DNA of 64,000 nt from Prunus persica (taxonomy: Eukaryota > Streptophyta > Magnoliopsida > Rosales > Rosaceae). The stretch spans positions 13,017,782-13,081,781 of the forward strand of contig NC_034014.1 in the NCBI RefSeq assembly GCF_000346465.2, written 5' to 3'. Both the position numbers and the translations under genes were made by a program. Shown piece by piece: positions 1 to 10,060 of this stretch (its first letter is position 1; the number at the start of each line of letters is the position of its first letter). The notes beneath the pieces are model-generated. The model did not search any database and was not told the DNA's origin. It saw nothing but the letters and a program-made list of their open reading frames with translations.

Positions 1-1208
1 AATAAGGGATTTTTAATTTTTATTATCAGGAATCCAAATCCGTCATGCTTTGGAATTGCCAGAATTCTATTGGTACTTTAGGTACCGTTGTATTGAGAAC
101 ATAAACGTCTTCTTTCCTGCAATGATTTCCTTATTATGTTATAACTGGTTGTTACTTTTTTCGGTTCAGCTTATGGTACATATGATATGTTCTTTTCTTA
201 TATTATATATGGTTTTCAGCTTTTCTTCAAATTATTATTGAAATTTGGATGCATAAATAAACCATTACACTCCGTTTGGTGGGTTGGACTAAACTGATTA
301 GGATTGGGCTTGAAGTGTTAGACTGACAATGTATTTGTTCTTCCTCTCTCAAACAATGAGTGATTTTGTGGGTGATTAATTTAGTGTCTACTTCTGTATT
401 TGGATTGGGTATTTAATGATTTCCATATTTCAAAAAGGAAATTCAGATTTAATCAACAGAGCCCAAGAGCAGGCCCAAGTCTTGATTAAATTAATTAATT
501 AATTAATTATATGTATAAATAATCATTGCCAATTACATAATTTGTTAATGTTGCACCCATTTTAGTTTTTTTTTTTTTTTTGTGGGGTAAATATCACGAG
601 GTATCCTCACACCCGACCGCTTATGGTTCAGCTTGCCCCGGCCACAAAGTGCTTCCAACTAGTTTCGAACCCCTGCCAGTTATGCACCAGGTAATTCGCC
701 AGCTAGAGATGGCAGTTTGCCAACGGCACCACACCTTGTGGTTCACTTTAGTTACTTTTCGTGTTCTTATTATAGTTATTTTTTTCACTAACTCTTCTAA
801 ACTTATTGCTAATATTCTTTTTTTATTATAGAAATATTCAAATTATTTCTTTTAATTCGTATAATCAAATGTACATTTTCTTCCTGATTATTCAGCAATA
901 AAAGAATCATATATTTTCCTTAATTCTCCTGAATTCCACACCATGGATCCAAAATTTGCAATCTTTTCTGGTCTTCTTGATTATTGAACAAAAAAATATA
1001 TATATCTTCTTGATTCATAATCATTTCTCTTTCCAAACTTACCAACCTCCAAGGATTTGGCTTGATTATTTCCTTGTTCTGTGGAACTTTTTGGGATACA
1101 TTTACCAAAAATTTCCTAAACCAAAAAGCCTAAATTGCATGTTGGTTGGACATAAAAATTTGACTCAAACAAGGTGAGCTTGGGTTGACTCACAGCCGCG
1201 TATTTTTT
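1..1208. other. AT-rich non-coding stretch
   Basis: No gene is recognisable. Reading frames here are short and have no family features. A GC-richer island at about 580-760 contains a TTCGAACCCCTGCC string that resembles a degenerate tRNA-type B box or a dispersed-repeat fragment, but neither its ends nor a paired A box are clear. The remainder is poly-T, TTAA runs and AT-rich sequence up to the left end of the MULE. Confidence 0.5.
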
Positions 1209-1540
1209 TTTAAGAAAAATTAGGTTTTAGACATAATTAACTTTATTAATTAGTTTGTAAGATATTGGATATTTTGGTTTTAGTTTTAATACCTAGGAAA
1301 AAATTACTATTTTGGATTAGCCCAAAGAGAAGCCCAGATTCGTTGGCCCATTTGTAAACCTATACAGTAAATGACGCTTTTGCCCCTGAATGTTTAAACA
1401 AGGCGCGACTTCTCTGTTTCGTTTTCGTTCTCGTTCGTTTGGCAGCAGCTTCGTGTTCTTCTCTGTTTCGTCTTCGAGCTCAGTTGTTTGGCAGCAGATT
1501 TCGTTCGTTTGGCAGGCAAATTTCATTCGACGACGAGCAG

Positions 1541-2110
1541 CAACGACGACGAGCAGAAACCACCACCAACAACGACAACCACTGACGACTATCGAAGCGA
1601 TTTTCACTCTCTTGGGAAAAAAACAGTAAGAAAATGACCCTCTAACACAGATTTGTCTTCGATTTTAGGGATTACACATTTTTGCTGTTGTTCTTTATGC
1701 AATGCAGTTTTTGGAAAAATGGATGAATCGTTGGATTCAAAACTACTCTTTGTTTAGGTTTTGCTTCGTTTATAGGGATTAACCATTCAAAATCGTTGGA
1801 TTCAAAATTTCTGGTTGTTTGTACTAAATTTTGAACCACAAACTGCAATGCAGTTTCTGGTTCCATAATTCAATTTCAGAGTGCTTTTTGCTAGGGTTTA
1901 TGGGAATATTATAACTGCTCATGAAGTCAAACGTGTTTTGATATTCAGTACTGTCTTTGCATTTTGATTTCTGGTTGTTTGTAGCAAATTTTGAACCAGA
2001 AACTGCAATGCAGTTTCTGGTTCCATAATTCAATTTCAGAGTGCTTTTTGCTAGGGTTTATGGGAATGTTATAGCTGCTCATGAAGTCAAACGTGTTTTG
2101 ATATTCTGTT
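1541..2110 (+). repeat. Left inverted repeat arm of MULE copy 1
   Basis: The reverse complement of 1541-1869 matches 6780-7104 with few differences. The shared blocks include the GACGACGAGCAG-type stretch, the AACACAGATTTGTCTTCG block and the AATCGTTGGATTC block. Inward of about 1836 the arm holds two units of the sub-terminal array, with palindromes at 1836-1860 and 1996-2020 (160 bp apart), in the opposite orientation to the right-hand array. Confidence 0.9.
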
Positions 2111-2144
2111 TTTGTTTGTTGTTTTGTTTGCATTTTCAAGGCTA

Positions 2145-4391
2145 ATGGAGGTGTGTGTCATTGCCAAGTGCACATATAAGTCGGAAACCATCATGTTTTC
2201 AGTTTCATCAGAGTCATCCATGGTTGATATTTTGAAGACTTTGTGTCTGAGGTTTAGGGGTTTGCAGTTGGGTTGCTTCACATTACGGTATTCGGTGCCC
2301 AGTTATCCGAGTTGTTTTCTAGAAACGGATAGCGATTTGGACTTGATGAGGACATTTTTGTTGATATCAAATGAGAAGACTGTTGATATTTTAGTGAAGG
2401 ATTTATGCGGGAGCAGTGAATATAGTGGTGATTTTTGTGTAAATAAGGAGTTGATAGCATGTGAAAAGGGCGAGTCGTCGTGTTCTAGTACTGTCGAAGA
2501 CAGAAACGAGTTTTTGGGCAGGTCGAAGAGAGCAAGTGCTAAGCCTTTGCTGTCGAATGAGTGGGAGACATACATACATCATGTGGGGCAGAAGTTTGAC
2601 GGTGGTGCAGAGGAGTTCCGGTTGAAATTGTGCAAGTACGCTCTTGAAGTAGGATTTAATTTTGAATATGCCGGCAATGACAAGAAGCGGGTGGTTGCTG
2701 TTTGTTCGAATAAGAAATTGGAGGGTTGCAGCTGGCGTGTTTATGCTTCTCGTTGTGAAGCTACTGGCAGTTTTGTAATTCGGACGTTAAATAATGTTCA
2801 TACATGTGCGGGTCGGATACGGGAATCAAAGAGTAAGATGATGAGGTCTCGTGTGGTGTCCTCCCTCATTGTGGACAGAATTCGTGCAAAACCAGAGCTG
2901 AAGCCAGTTGAGATTATACACGAGTTCAAAGATTATTATGGTATAGACATTTCATACTACCACGCATGGTTTGGCAAAGAGTTAGCTAAATTGGACGTTC
3001 ACGGTGATGAGTCGAAGTCCTTCAACGAGTTAGTGTGGTATGTGGACGCCGTAAAGGAAACTAACACTGGTTCTCTCTGCACTCTTGATTGTGAAGCTGG
3101 AATTAATCGCTTTCGACGGTTTTTTGTGTCTTTTGGCGGTTGCATTGCTGGATTTCAATATTGCATACTCTTGTTGTTCATTGATGCTACGTTTTTGAAG
3201 AGCAAGTACAAGGGGCAGCTTCTGTGTGCTTCGGGAAAGAATGGAAATCAAGGTATGGTTACTGTAATGTATTGCAGATTTTCATTTGTTGCAATTTTTA
3301 GCAGAAACTGCATTGCAGTTTCCCTTTTTTGAGCAGATTTGTTTTCATAAACTGCACTGCAGTTTCCCTTTTTTGCTTATACTTGTGCTTTTGGTTTTGT
3401 TTTGCAGGGTTTTATCCTCTAGCTTTTGGAGTTGTTGATTCTGAGACAGAGGAGAATTGGACTTGGTTTCTTCAACATTTGGCTTCTATATTGCTACCGA
3501 TGGGGAGAGTGGTGACCTTTTTCTCGGACCGCAATCAAGGTTTGTTAAATGCAATGGGGTTTGTGTTTCCCGGATGGCCTCATTCTTACTGTTATTATCA
3601 CCTCAAACAGAATTTGATATCAAAGTACCCGAAGTCAGGTTATGGGAAACTGCTCCAAGACCGTGTTATCAATTTATTTAGTAGATGCGCATATGCTGTT
3701 ACGGAGGAAGAGTTTAAGGTAGCAATGGAGGAGTTGGTGATTGTTGGGAGTTCGAAAGTGAAGACATTTATATCTGATTTGTCTAGAGATCACTATGCCA
3801 ACGCATTTTTCAAAGGAATGCGTTATGGGGAGATGGCAAACAGTTTGGCGGAGTCCTTTAATAATTGGGTTGGTGTGTTTCGAGATTTGCCGGTGCTACC
3901 TTTGATAGAAGGGATTCGACAGAAATTGATGGTATTGAATTCTCAACGAAGAATTGAAGCGGAGAAGTGGACAACAGTTTTGTGTCCGGAGATGGAGACT
4001 AGACTCTGTGAAAATGCGGAGGCCGGTAGGACTTGGGCAGTTCGTCGTTCTAATAGCACTGTTTTTGAAGTATTTGCTGATTATTCTGTGATGGTTGATC
4101 TCGAGCAAAGGACTTGTTCTTGCCGTCTTTGGTTACGTGGAGTGTTACTACAAAACTGACTTCTTTCGAAAAGCCTATGAGAGTCCTATTTTTCCTATTC
4201 CAGATATTGGGAAAGGATTGGGCAGCAGTGGTTCTGCCGTTGGAGTTGTGCTTCCGCCAATTACAAAGAGGCCAGCCGGAAGACCACCAACAAAGAGGAT
4301 CAAAGTTTTTGGTGAATTTAAAAGGCCATTGAAATGCAGTCGGTGCAGTGTTGCTGGGCACAATAGGAAGACTTGCAAGGCTATTATATGA
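2145..4391 (+). pseudogene. MuDR-type MULE transposase, SWIM finger partly deleted
   Basis: Transposase of the Mutator superfamily, expected to bind the element ends and cut and paste it. Exon 1 is 2145-3252 and exon 2 begins at 3408; the GT-AG intron joins Gln and Gly-Phe in frame. The Met at 2145 was chosen because it starts the PB1-like N-terminal region usual in plant MuDR proteins (residues 1 to about 90). A MuDR DNA-binding region follows (about 150-240, with Cys and His at CSNKK, CSWRVY, VHTC). The likely catalytic DDE residues are Asp347 (FIDATF), Asp410 (FFSDR) and Glu518 (LAESFNNW). The SWIM finger starts normally (TCSCRLW, near 4110-4131), but the expected C-x-H half is absent and the next recognisable protein (YYKTDFFRKAY, then a zinc knuckle CSRCSVAGHNRKTC ending at 4391) lies in another frame. 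This suggests a short internal deletion. The frame as it stands stops at 4159. Confidence 0.85.
3253..3407 (+). other. Transposase intron carrying two copies of the element palindrome
   Basis: GT-AG intron between the two transposase exons. It contains two copies of the palindromic core (AAACTGCATTGCAGTTT at about 3304-3321, AAACTGCACTGCAGTTT at about 3350-3366), each followed by a CCCTTTTTT run. The same core makes up the sub-terminal arrays. Confidence 0.8.
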
Positions 4392-4504
4392 ACACTCCTT
4401 CTCATTTGACAATTTTTTATTTTAGATATGGTTTAGCGAATATATAGTCAGTTTCTGCGTTGCACTTTTTGCCAAGGATTGGTTGTATGATGTTTGTCCT
4501 CTCA

Positions 4505-4680
4505 CACAGTAGAAACTGCACAGTTCAAAAACAAGATATATCAGAAATTAAGTTGGAAACTGCATAGGATAAAACAGAAACTGCGTTGCAGTTTCCATTT
4601 CTGCATTGCAGTAAATGGAAACTGCATTGCACTAAATGGAAACTGCATTGCCTAAAACTCAAAATGCATTGCATAAGCCA
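4505..4680. repeat. Cluster of GAAACTGCA/TGCAGTTTC motifs
   Basis: At least four whole or half copies of the MULE palindrome lie between the convergent 3' ends of the two MULE genes (for example near 4508, 4573-4590, 4616-4630 and 4638-4650). They sit in the putative intron or 3' region of the minus-strand gene. Confidence 0.75.
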
Positions 4681-4692
4681 CTGTTTACTTAC

Positions 4693-5595
4693 CAATATTA
4701 GGATAGTGCAACCCGAAACAGCTCCTATAGAGGCTTCTCCTCCCTTCTTTGCTTTTGCTTTTGCTTTTGCGGTCAAGGATTCATTCATGTAGTCTGAAAC
4801 AGCTCTTGCCCACGAATAGCTTGAAAGTGTGTCTAGATTCACGCAGTGCTCAAATAATTTCCAATGCAAAGTAGATGAAGAGTTGGCAAAAAGGAATGTC
4901 ATGCACAGCAGAATCAATATTAGGCTGACCACCTCCTTGTCGTAATCAACTTCTTCTTCTTCTTCTTCTTCTTCTTCAGCTTCTTTCCTTTCTTTTCCTT
5001 TGTTCGTTTTTTTCTTTTGCTCTGTCTTTGCCTTTTCTTTCTTCTGTTGGTTTGCCAAGGCAATTGTCTTTTGTAATTCTGCTTCTACCTGGTTTTTTGA
5101 AGGTTTTCCCTTTTCTCCAAAGTGCCTTGTTCTGAAGGTAGCAGTGTACCTATCATTGACAAGTTTGACAGATTTGCCTTCATTTGGCAGTCCTAGAATC
5201 TGAGTCACTGCATTGCTTGTGATTTGGAATGATTTGGTTCCAAATTTGAAGGACTTTGTATCCGGATCAAATGTCTTGAGCAGCTGTGCTAAGTCAATGT
5301 CCGACTTATTCATGTTATTCATGTCAATTCTCTGGCGGTAAAACAGCTCGATCAAGTTCCAGAAAGGGGTTTTCTTGAGAAGCTTCTTCTGCCTTTCATT
5401 GAGCTTGTCCTTTATGTCTCTAATGATGCTGTTGAAAGCAAAGGCATTGCACCGAAATTGGACATAGTCCGGGTGCTTTGCTTTCCGATCATAGTTTGGC
5501 TTTGGCTTTGTTTTGATCCTTTGAGCCATCGTTTTGATTCTGCGCTTTGGTTGGTTTTCAGCTTCATTCTTTTGTGGTGACATTTCTTGTTCCAT
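4693..5595 (-). CDS. Second MULE gene, plant Ulp1-associated-type N-terminal protein
   Basis: A divergently oriented gene inside the MULE, with no certain function. From the Met at 5595 it encodes about 300 residues up to a GT donor (GTAAGTAAAC) just below 4693. There is a basic N-terminus rich in KPK/RIK, a globular part (FWNLIELFYRQR, FKFGTKSFQIT, ILGLPNEGKSV), a long charged Lys/Glu stretch with an acidic Glu run (a GAA repeat at about 4950-4978), then LFANSSSTLHWKLFEHCVN, YSWARAVSDYM and an Ala-Lys-rich tail. This order resembles the N-terminal part of hypothetical plant proteins that in some MULEs precede a Ulp1-like cysteine protease (DUF1985-like). No protease domain (His-Asp-Gln-Cys) is visible, so the gene is probably truncated, or its later exons are lost. 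Family assignment is from memory of such proteins and is tentative. Confidence 0.55.
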
Positions 5596-5640
5596 TTTGT
5601 GATATGCACTGCAGTTTTTGTGGTCAAAATCTGCAACAAA

Positions 5641-6840
5641 CAACCAGAAACTGCTGCTCAAAATTTGATGTGAAAAGAAACCAAAAGGCAAAAACAGTAG
5701 CTAAAACTAATATCAAAACACATTTAAATTCATGAGCAGTTATCACATTCCCATAAACCCTAGCAAAAAGCACTCTGAAATTGAATTATGGAACCAGAAA
5801 CTGCAATGCAATTTCTGGTCAAAATCTTCTACAAACAACCAGAAATCAAAAAGGCAAGAACAGTAGCTAAAACGAATATCAAAACACATTTAAATTCATG
5901 AGTAGTTATCACATTCCCATAAACCCTAGCAAAAAGCAATCTGAAACTGAATTATGGAACCAGAAACTGCAATGCAGTTTCTGGTTCAAAATTTAGTACA
6001 AACAACCAGAAATCAAAATGCAAAGACAGTAGCTAAAACTAATATCAAAACACATGTAAATTCATTAGCAGTTATCACATTCCCATAAACCCTAGCAAAA
6101 AGAACTCTGAAATTGGATTATGGAACCAGAAACTGCATTGCAGTTTCTGGTTCAAAATTTAGTACAAACAACCAGAAATCAAAATGCAAAGACAGTAGCT
6201 AAAACTAATATCAAAACACATGTAAATTCATGAGCAGTTATCACATTCCCATAAACCCTAGCAAAAAGCACTATGAAATTGGATTATGGAACCAGAAACT
6301 GCATTGCAGTTTTTGGTTCAAAATTTAGTACAAATAACCAGAAATCAAAATGCAAAGACAGTAGCTAAAACTAATATCAAAACACATGTAAATTCATGAG
6401 CAGTTATCACATTCCCATAAACCCTAGCAAAAAGCACTATGAAATTGGATTATGGAACCAGAAACTGCATTGCAGTTTCTGGTTCAAAATTTAGTACAAA
6501 CAACCAGAAATCAAAATGCAAAGACAGTAGCTAAAACTAATATCAAAACACATGTAAATTCATGAGCAGTTATCACATTCCCATAAACCCTAGCAAAAAG
6601 AACTCTGAAATTGAATTATGGAACCAGAAACTGCATTGCAGTTTCTAGTTCAAAATTTAGTACAAACAACCAGAAATCAAAATGCAAAGACAGTAGCTAA
6701 AACTAATATCAAAACACATGTAAATTCATGAGCAGTTATCACATTCTCATAAACCTTAGCAAAAAGCACTATGAAATTGGATTATGGAACCAGAAACTGC
6801 ATTGCAGTTTCTGGTTCAAAATTTAGTACAAACAACCAGA
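5641..6840 (+). repeat. 166-bp tandem array with a palindrome in each unit
   Basis: Seven copies of a palindrome, arms CCAGAAACTGCA and TGCAGTTTCTGG around one base, start at 5793, 5959, 6125, 6291, 6457, 6623 and 6789, that is exactly every 166 bp. Between them the spacer is nearly constant (CAAACAACCAGAAATC, ACAGTAGCTAAAAC, CACATTCCCATAAACCC). A partial first unit starts near 5641. The two units at 1836-2110 are the inverted counterpart. Lack of length drift points to homogenisation or selection on spacing. Confidence 0.95.
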
Positions 6841-7340
6841 AATTTTGAATCCAACGATTTTGAATGGTTAATCCCTATAAACGAAGCAAAACCTAAACGA
6901 AGAGTAGTTTTGAATCCAACGATTCATCCATTTTTTTCAAAAACTGCATTGCATAAAGAACAACATCAAAAATGTGTAATCCCTAAAATCGAAGACAAAT
7001 CTGTGTTAGAGGGTCATTTTCTTACTGTTTTTTTCCCAAGAGAGTGAAAATCGATTCGATAGTCGTCAGTGGTTGTCGTTGTTGGTGGTGGTTTCTGCTC
7101 GTCGTCGTTGGTGGTCTTTGCTCGTCGTCGTTGGTGGTCTTTGCTCGTCGTCGGTGGTCGTTGCTCATCGTCGGTGGTCGTTGCTCGTCGTCGGTGGTCG
7201 TTGCTCGTCGTCGTTGCTCGTCGCCGTTCTCGTCGTCTTCGTTTCTGCTCGTTCTCGTCTTCGTTTCTGCTCGTCGGTTGCGTTTTTGGAGTGAGAGACG
7301 AAAGGTCGCGCGAAACCAGTTTTTGAAGTGATTAAATCTG
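6780..7340 (-). repeat. Right inverted repeat arm of MULE copy 1
   Basis: 6780-7104 is the inverted match of 1541-1869. It is followed at 7090-7265 by an imperfect GTCGTC/GGTGGTC trinucleotide-rich tract that is much longer than its left counterpart, so the two ends have diverged by repeat expansion. The long frames over this tract (Ser/Val/Arg runs) are products of the repeat, not genes. Confidence 0.8.
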
Positions 7341-8028
7341 AGTAGTGTCGTTTTGTGTTGTGTTTTGTGGGAATGTTATGTCGTTTTGACAGTTTTAAGT
7401 TTTGGTTTATAATTAAATAAATTGTATTTGACAGTTAAGCACAATGGCACATGTAGTAATTTTAGTGTTGTTGGATGTCCTTTTGGTAAAATTAGGTGGC
7501 TTTGGTTTTATATTAATTAAGCAAAATTCAGTATCTTTCTTCCAAATTAGTTAAGTTTTTTATGGGTTAAAACTAAAGCTCCCTTTTTTTTACAGTAAAA
7601 CTGGGGGTTCTTGCGATATAATCCCATTTCATTGCACAGTCATTGTCTCAGAGAGAGAGAGAGAGAGAGAGAGAGATCCAATTCCAATAATCTTTTTTGT
7701 TCTTTTTAGTCATTGTTTAATCTAAAAATTCATTTCATTCAAATTCAAATTTTGGTGAGAACCACATAACATAAACGATGTGCATTAGCAACAGATAAAA
7801 TTTCTGAGTAACATTAAAAAATAAAGAAAAACCAGGAAGTACTTTCTAGTCAATATGGAGGACTGGAAGAATATATTTCCAATGCAATTTTGTTCCTAAA
7901 AAAGAAACAAACAAAAAAGATCCACTCAGAAGGTAACATACATCAGATGTGACAACAAGTATACAAGCATGCAACCAGAAAGCATTTGAAAACTCAGGTA
8001 TCATTTTCTTCTTTTTTCTGTTCTTTTT
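7341..8028. other. Spacer between the MULE and PLP3
   Basis: No gene seen. It contains a (GA)n microsatellite at 7650-7676 and the presumed 3' UTR of the phosducin-like gene. AT-rich otherwise. Confidence 0.5.
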
Positions 8029-9722
8029 TCAGTCTGAATCAGAATCATCAAGATTCACAGAGGACCTCACTGTCCTGCGACTACCGTCATTATATCCATC
8101 ATCTTCATCATCCTCATCTTTCTTCTCACTAATTATACCTGTTAAAACGGCAGTTTAGCGACTCTACAACGAACTAAGAATTTCAAAACACTCTTGACAA
8201 AGCATTTACCTTTCTTGATTAGTACAACCTCAAGTGCCCTTGTGCTGAAATCATCTTTTCCTCCCATATCTTGAAATCCAACCAACCTATCCACAGCAAC
8301 TCCTTTTCTGAAAAGGCAAACCTTTTGAATTCGTAAATATGAATTTTTAATGCAAGATCTCAATGTAAGCTGAAAGCAGCATGAACGTCATCACCACATG
8401 CTCTTGAGGCATGTTAATACACACGTTGTCAAGTGTGAATGTTCAAATGATTGCAATCTTAGTACAGTTTCAGCTTTCTTTGCTCTCCTTTCTTTTTGTT
8501 TAAGAGCCACCACATGCTGATGTGCATCTTAAATACTGGAAATGGGGATGCATATAGATATAATAGTTAGATGGAGATGGCCTGACCTGAAGATTATGAC
8601 GCAAGGCAAAGTTTTGACTCCTAACTTGGTGATGAAGAAGGGGGCATTCTGCATTTCATTTTCAAATGGTCAATTCACCATTCTAAAGCTTTCCAACTAA
8701 ATGACTGAAATGGAAGGTTGGAACAAGTAGGATCAACCCGAGCAAACACGAAAAGCTGCACCAATTATAAGACCAGAAGACCATATTGAAGTTTATACTG
8801 ACCTCTGCATCCAGCTTGATGAACTTGGTATCAACATGCTTTGAAGCAAGGGTCTTCAAATGCTTATCCATTATCCTAACAAGTGTAGGAAAAATTTGGT
8901 CTAATTGCTATATTTAATCACACAGAAATTTAGAAATAATTATGCAATATGATGTTAAAAAACAAAAGCATACACAAAGATAAGATCACATGATGGGCTA
9001 GAAAAACGTGAAAAATTCCCTTGGATAAACAGATGCATTGATACCTTTTCAGAAATCAGCAAAGGACACCATGGTCCAATAGACTCTTACTAATTTCCAT
9101 TCAAAAAGAACCAGGTATTTATTTTGAAACACAATCCCTCATCCATGTTTATGAGTGTTAAAAGATTCTAGAGTAAGAGGCTTACTTGCATCTATAGAAC
9201 TCCTGGTGATAGAAGTGGCAGATGGCTTTCTCAGTCCCAGTAACTTCACCTAAAAAATCCCCTTCAGTTATCTCCCTATATTCTCCATGCCCTTTCCTCT
9301 TTAAAGCTTCTCTCTTCTCAGCTTCTTTCTATTCAAATTCCAAACCAAACCCTCTAAACATGAGCACAAAACCATGAAAAAATCCACATACCCACATGAA
9401 CAAAACATGAAAAAAATTCGAACCTTTAGAGCAGCAATCCGATCCGCATGCAACTTTTCAAGCTCAGGATCCTACCCACCACCAAATGCACATAAAAATC
9501 ATTGCTCTGAAAATTGAAAAGTGCATGAAAGATGCAGAGAATTGAATTGAAGTTAGAACTTACATCCATCAACTCGTCAAGGTCGACTTCCTGGTTGACA
9601 GAGCTCGTGGCCGGTGCCTTTTCATTGGCAAGCAATTCCTTCTGGTAATTGCGAGCCGCGGCGGCCATTACATTTCCAAAAGCTAGATTTTGGAGAGTGG
9701 ATTTCACTGAATCTGGATCCAT
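8029..9722 (-). CDS. PLP3: Phosducin-like protein 3 (thioredoxin-domain protein 9 family)
   Basis: Cytosolic co-chaperone of the phosducin family. Family members work with the CCT chaperonin in folding tubulin and actin, and plant PLP3 proteins are linked to beta-tubulin folding. Exons, read on the minus strand: 9564-9722, 9424-9471, 9186-9328, 8803-8875, 8587-8648, 8210-8307 and 8029-8138. All junctions are GT-AG and in frame, giving 230 aa. The N-terminus begins MDPDSVKSTL and has the DLDELMD acidic element; the middle has the HADRIAALK and GHGEYREI blocks. The thioredoxin fold follows (CHFYH to LVGFQD), with FYRCKIMD in place of a CxxC redox site, as in this family, so it is not a redox enzyme. 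The tail is acidic (DEDDEDD) and ends DSDSD. The start is set by the conserved MDPDSV; an in-frame upstream Met is less likely. It looks intact. Confidence 0.93.
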
Positions 9723-10060
9723 TTTTCCTAGGAAACGAAAATTCTTCAACTCTGACACTTTCTTCAATAATCAATGGAGAATTACAGATCTGGAGAAGAA
9801 AATAGAAGCAACCACTGCGTTCCCAGCTTCCAAATCCGAGGGTTCAATTCAACCGCGAACCACCATTGAGTATCGTTCGAACAAGCGAGTGTTTGGGTAA
9901 CTGGGCCTAGGCCCAACCGTGCAATTTCCTAACTTGGGCTTTGTTAGCACACCACACAATTTGATGACACCGCCTAATTACTCAGCGGCGAGACTATAAT
10001 GCGGAGATTCTATGCGAAGGTTATTTGTGGGGACTACTTACTAGGCCATTAGATTGATCA
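9723..10060. promoter_or_regulatory. PLP3 5' leader and promoter region
   Basis: Region upstream of the PLP3 start. No clear TATA box could be assigned. A CT-rich, 5'-UTR-like stretch in the opposite direction starts soon after (10140-10300), so the region may serve as a shared divergent promoter. Confidence 0.3.

Larger units (their letters stand above)
1209..7340 (+). mobile_element. Mutator-like element (MULE copy 1)
   Basis: A DNA transposon of the Mutator superfamily. It has long inverted terminal regions (about 1541-1869 against 6780-7104), a MuDR-type transposase on the plus strand (2145-4391), a second gene on the minus strand (4693-5595), and tandem sub-terminal repeats on both sides. 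The left end is placed at about 1209 because 1209-1390 closely resembles 62543-62720, the start of a second copy in this window. The right end is uncertain: the inverted repeat is clear to about 7104 and weak similarity, around a GCGCGAC string, continues to about 7340. I could not identify the 9-bp target duplication expected for this superfamily. Confidence 0.85.

Noticed and set aside
580..760. A tRNA gene or SINE from the TTCGAACCCC word
   Set aside because: No paired A box, acceptor stem or defined ends could be found.
1317..2139. Minus-strand frames in the left MULE arm and plus-strand frames in its right counterpart
   Set aside because: They are the same inverted repeat read in both places and show no protein family features.
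5641..6840. CRISPR-like regular array
   Set aside because: The spacers are as conserved as the repeats and the unit is 166 bp; it lies in a plant transposon.
7044..7331. Frames of 70-95 codons rich in Ser, Val and Arg in all three frames
   Set aside because: They translate the GTCGTC-type repeat of the MULE arm.
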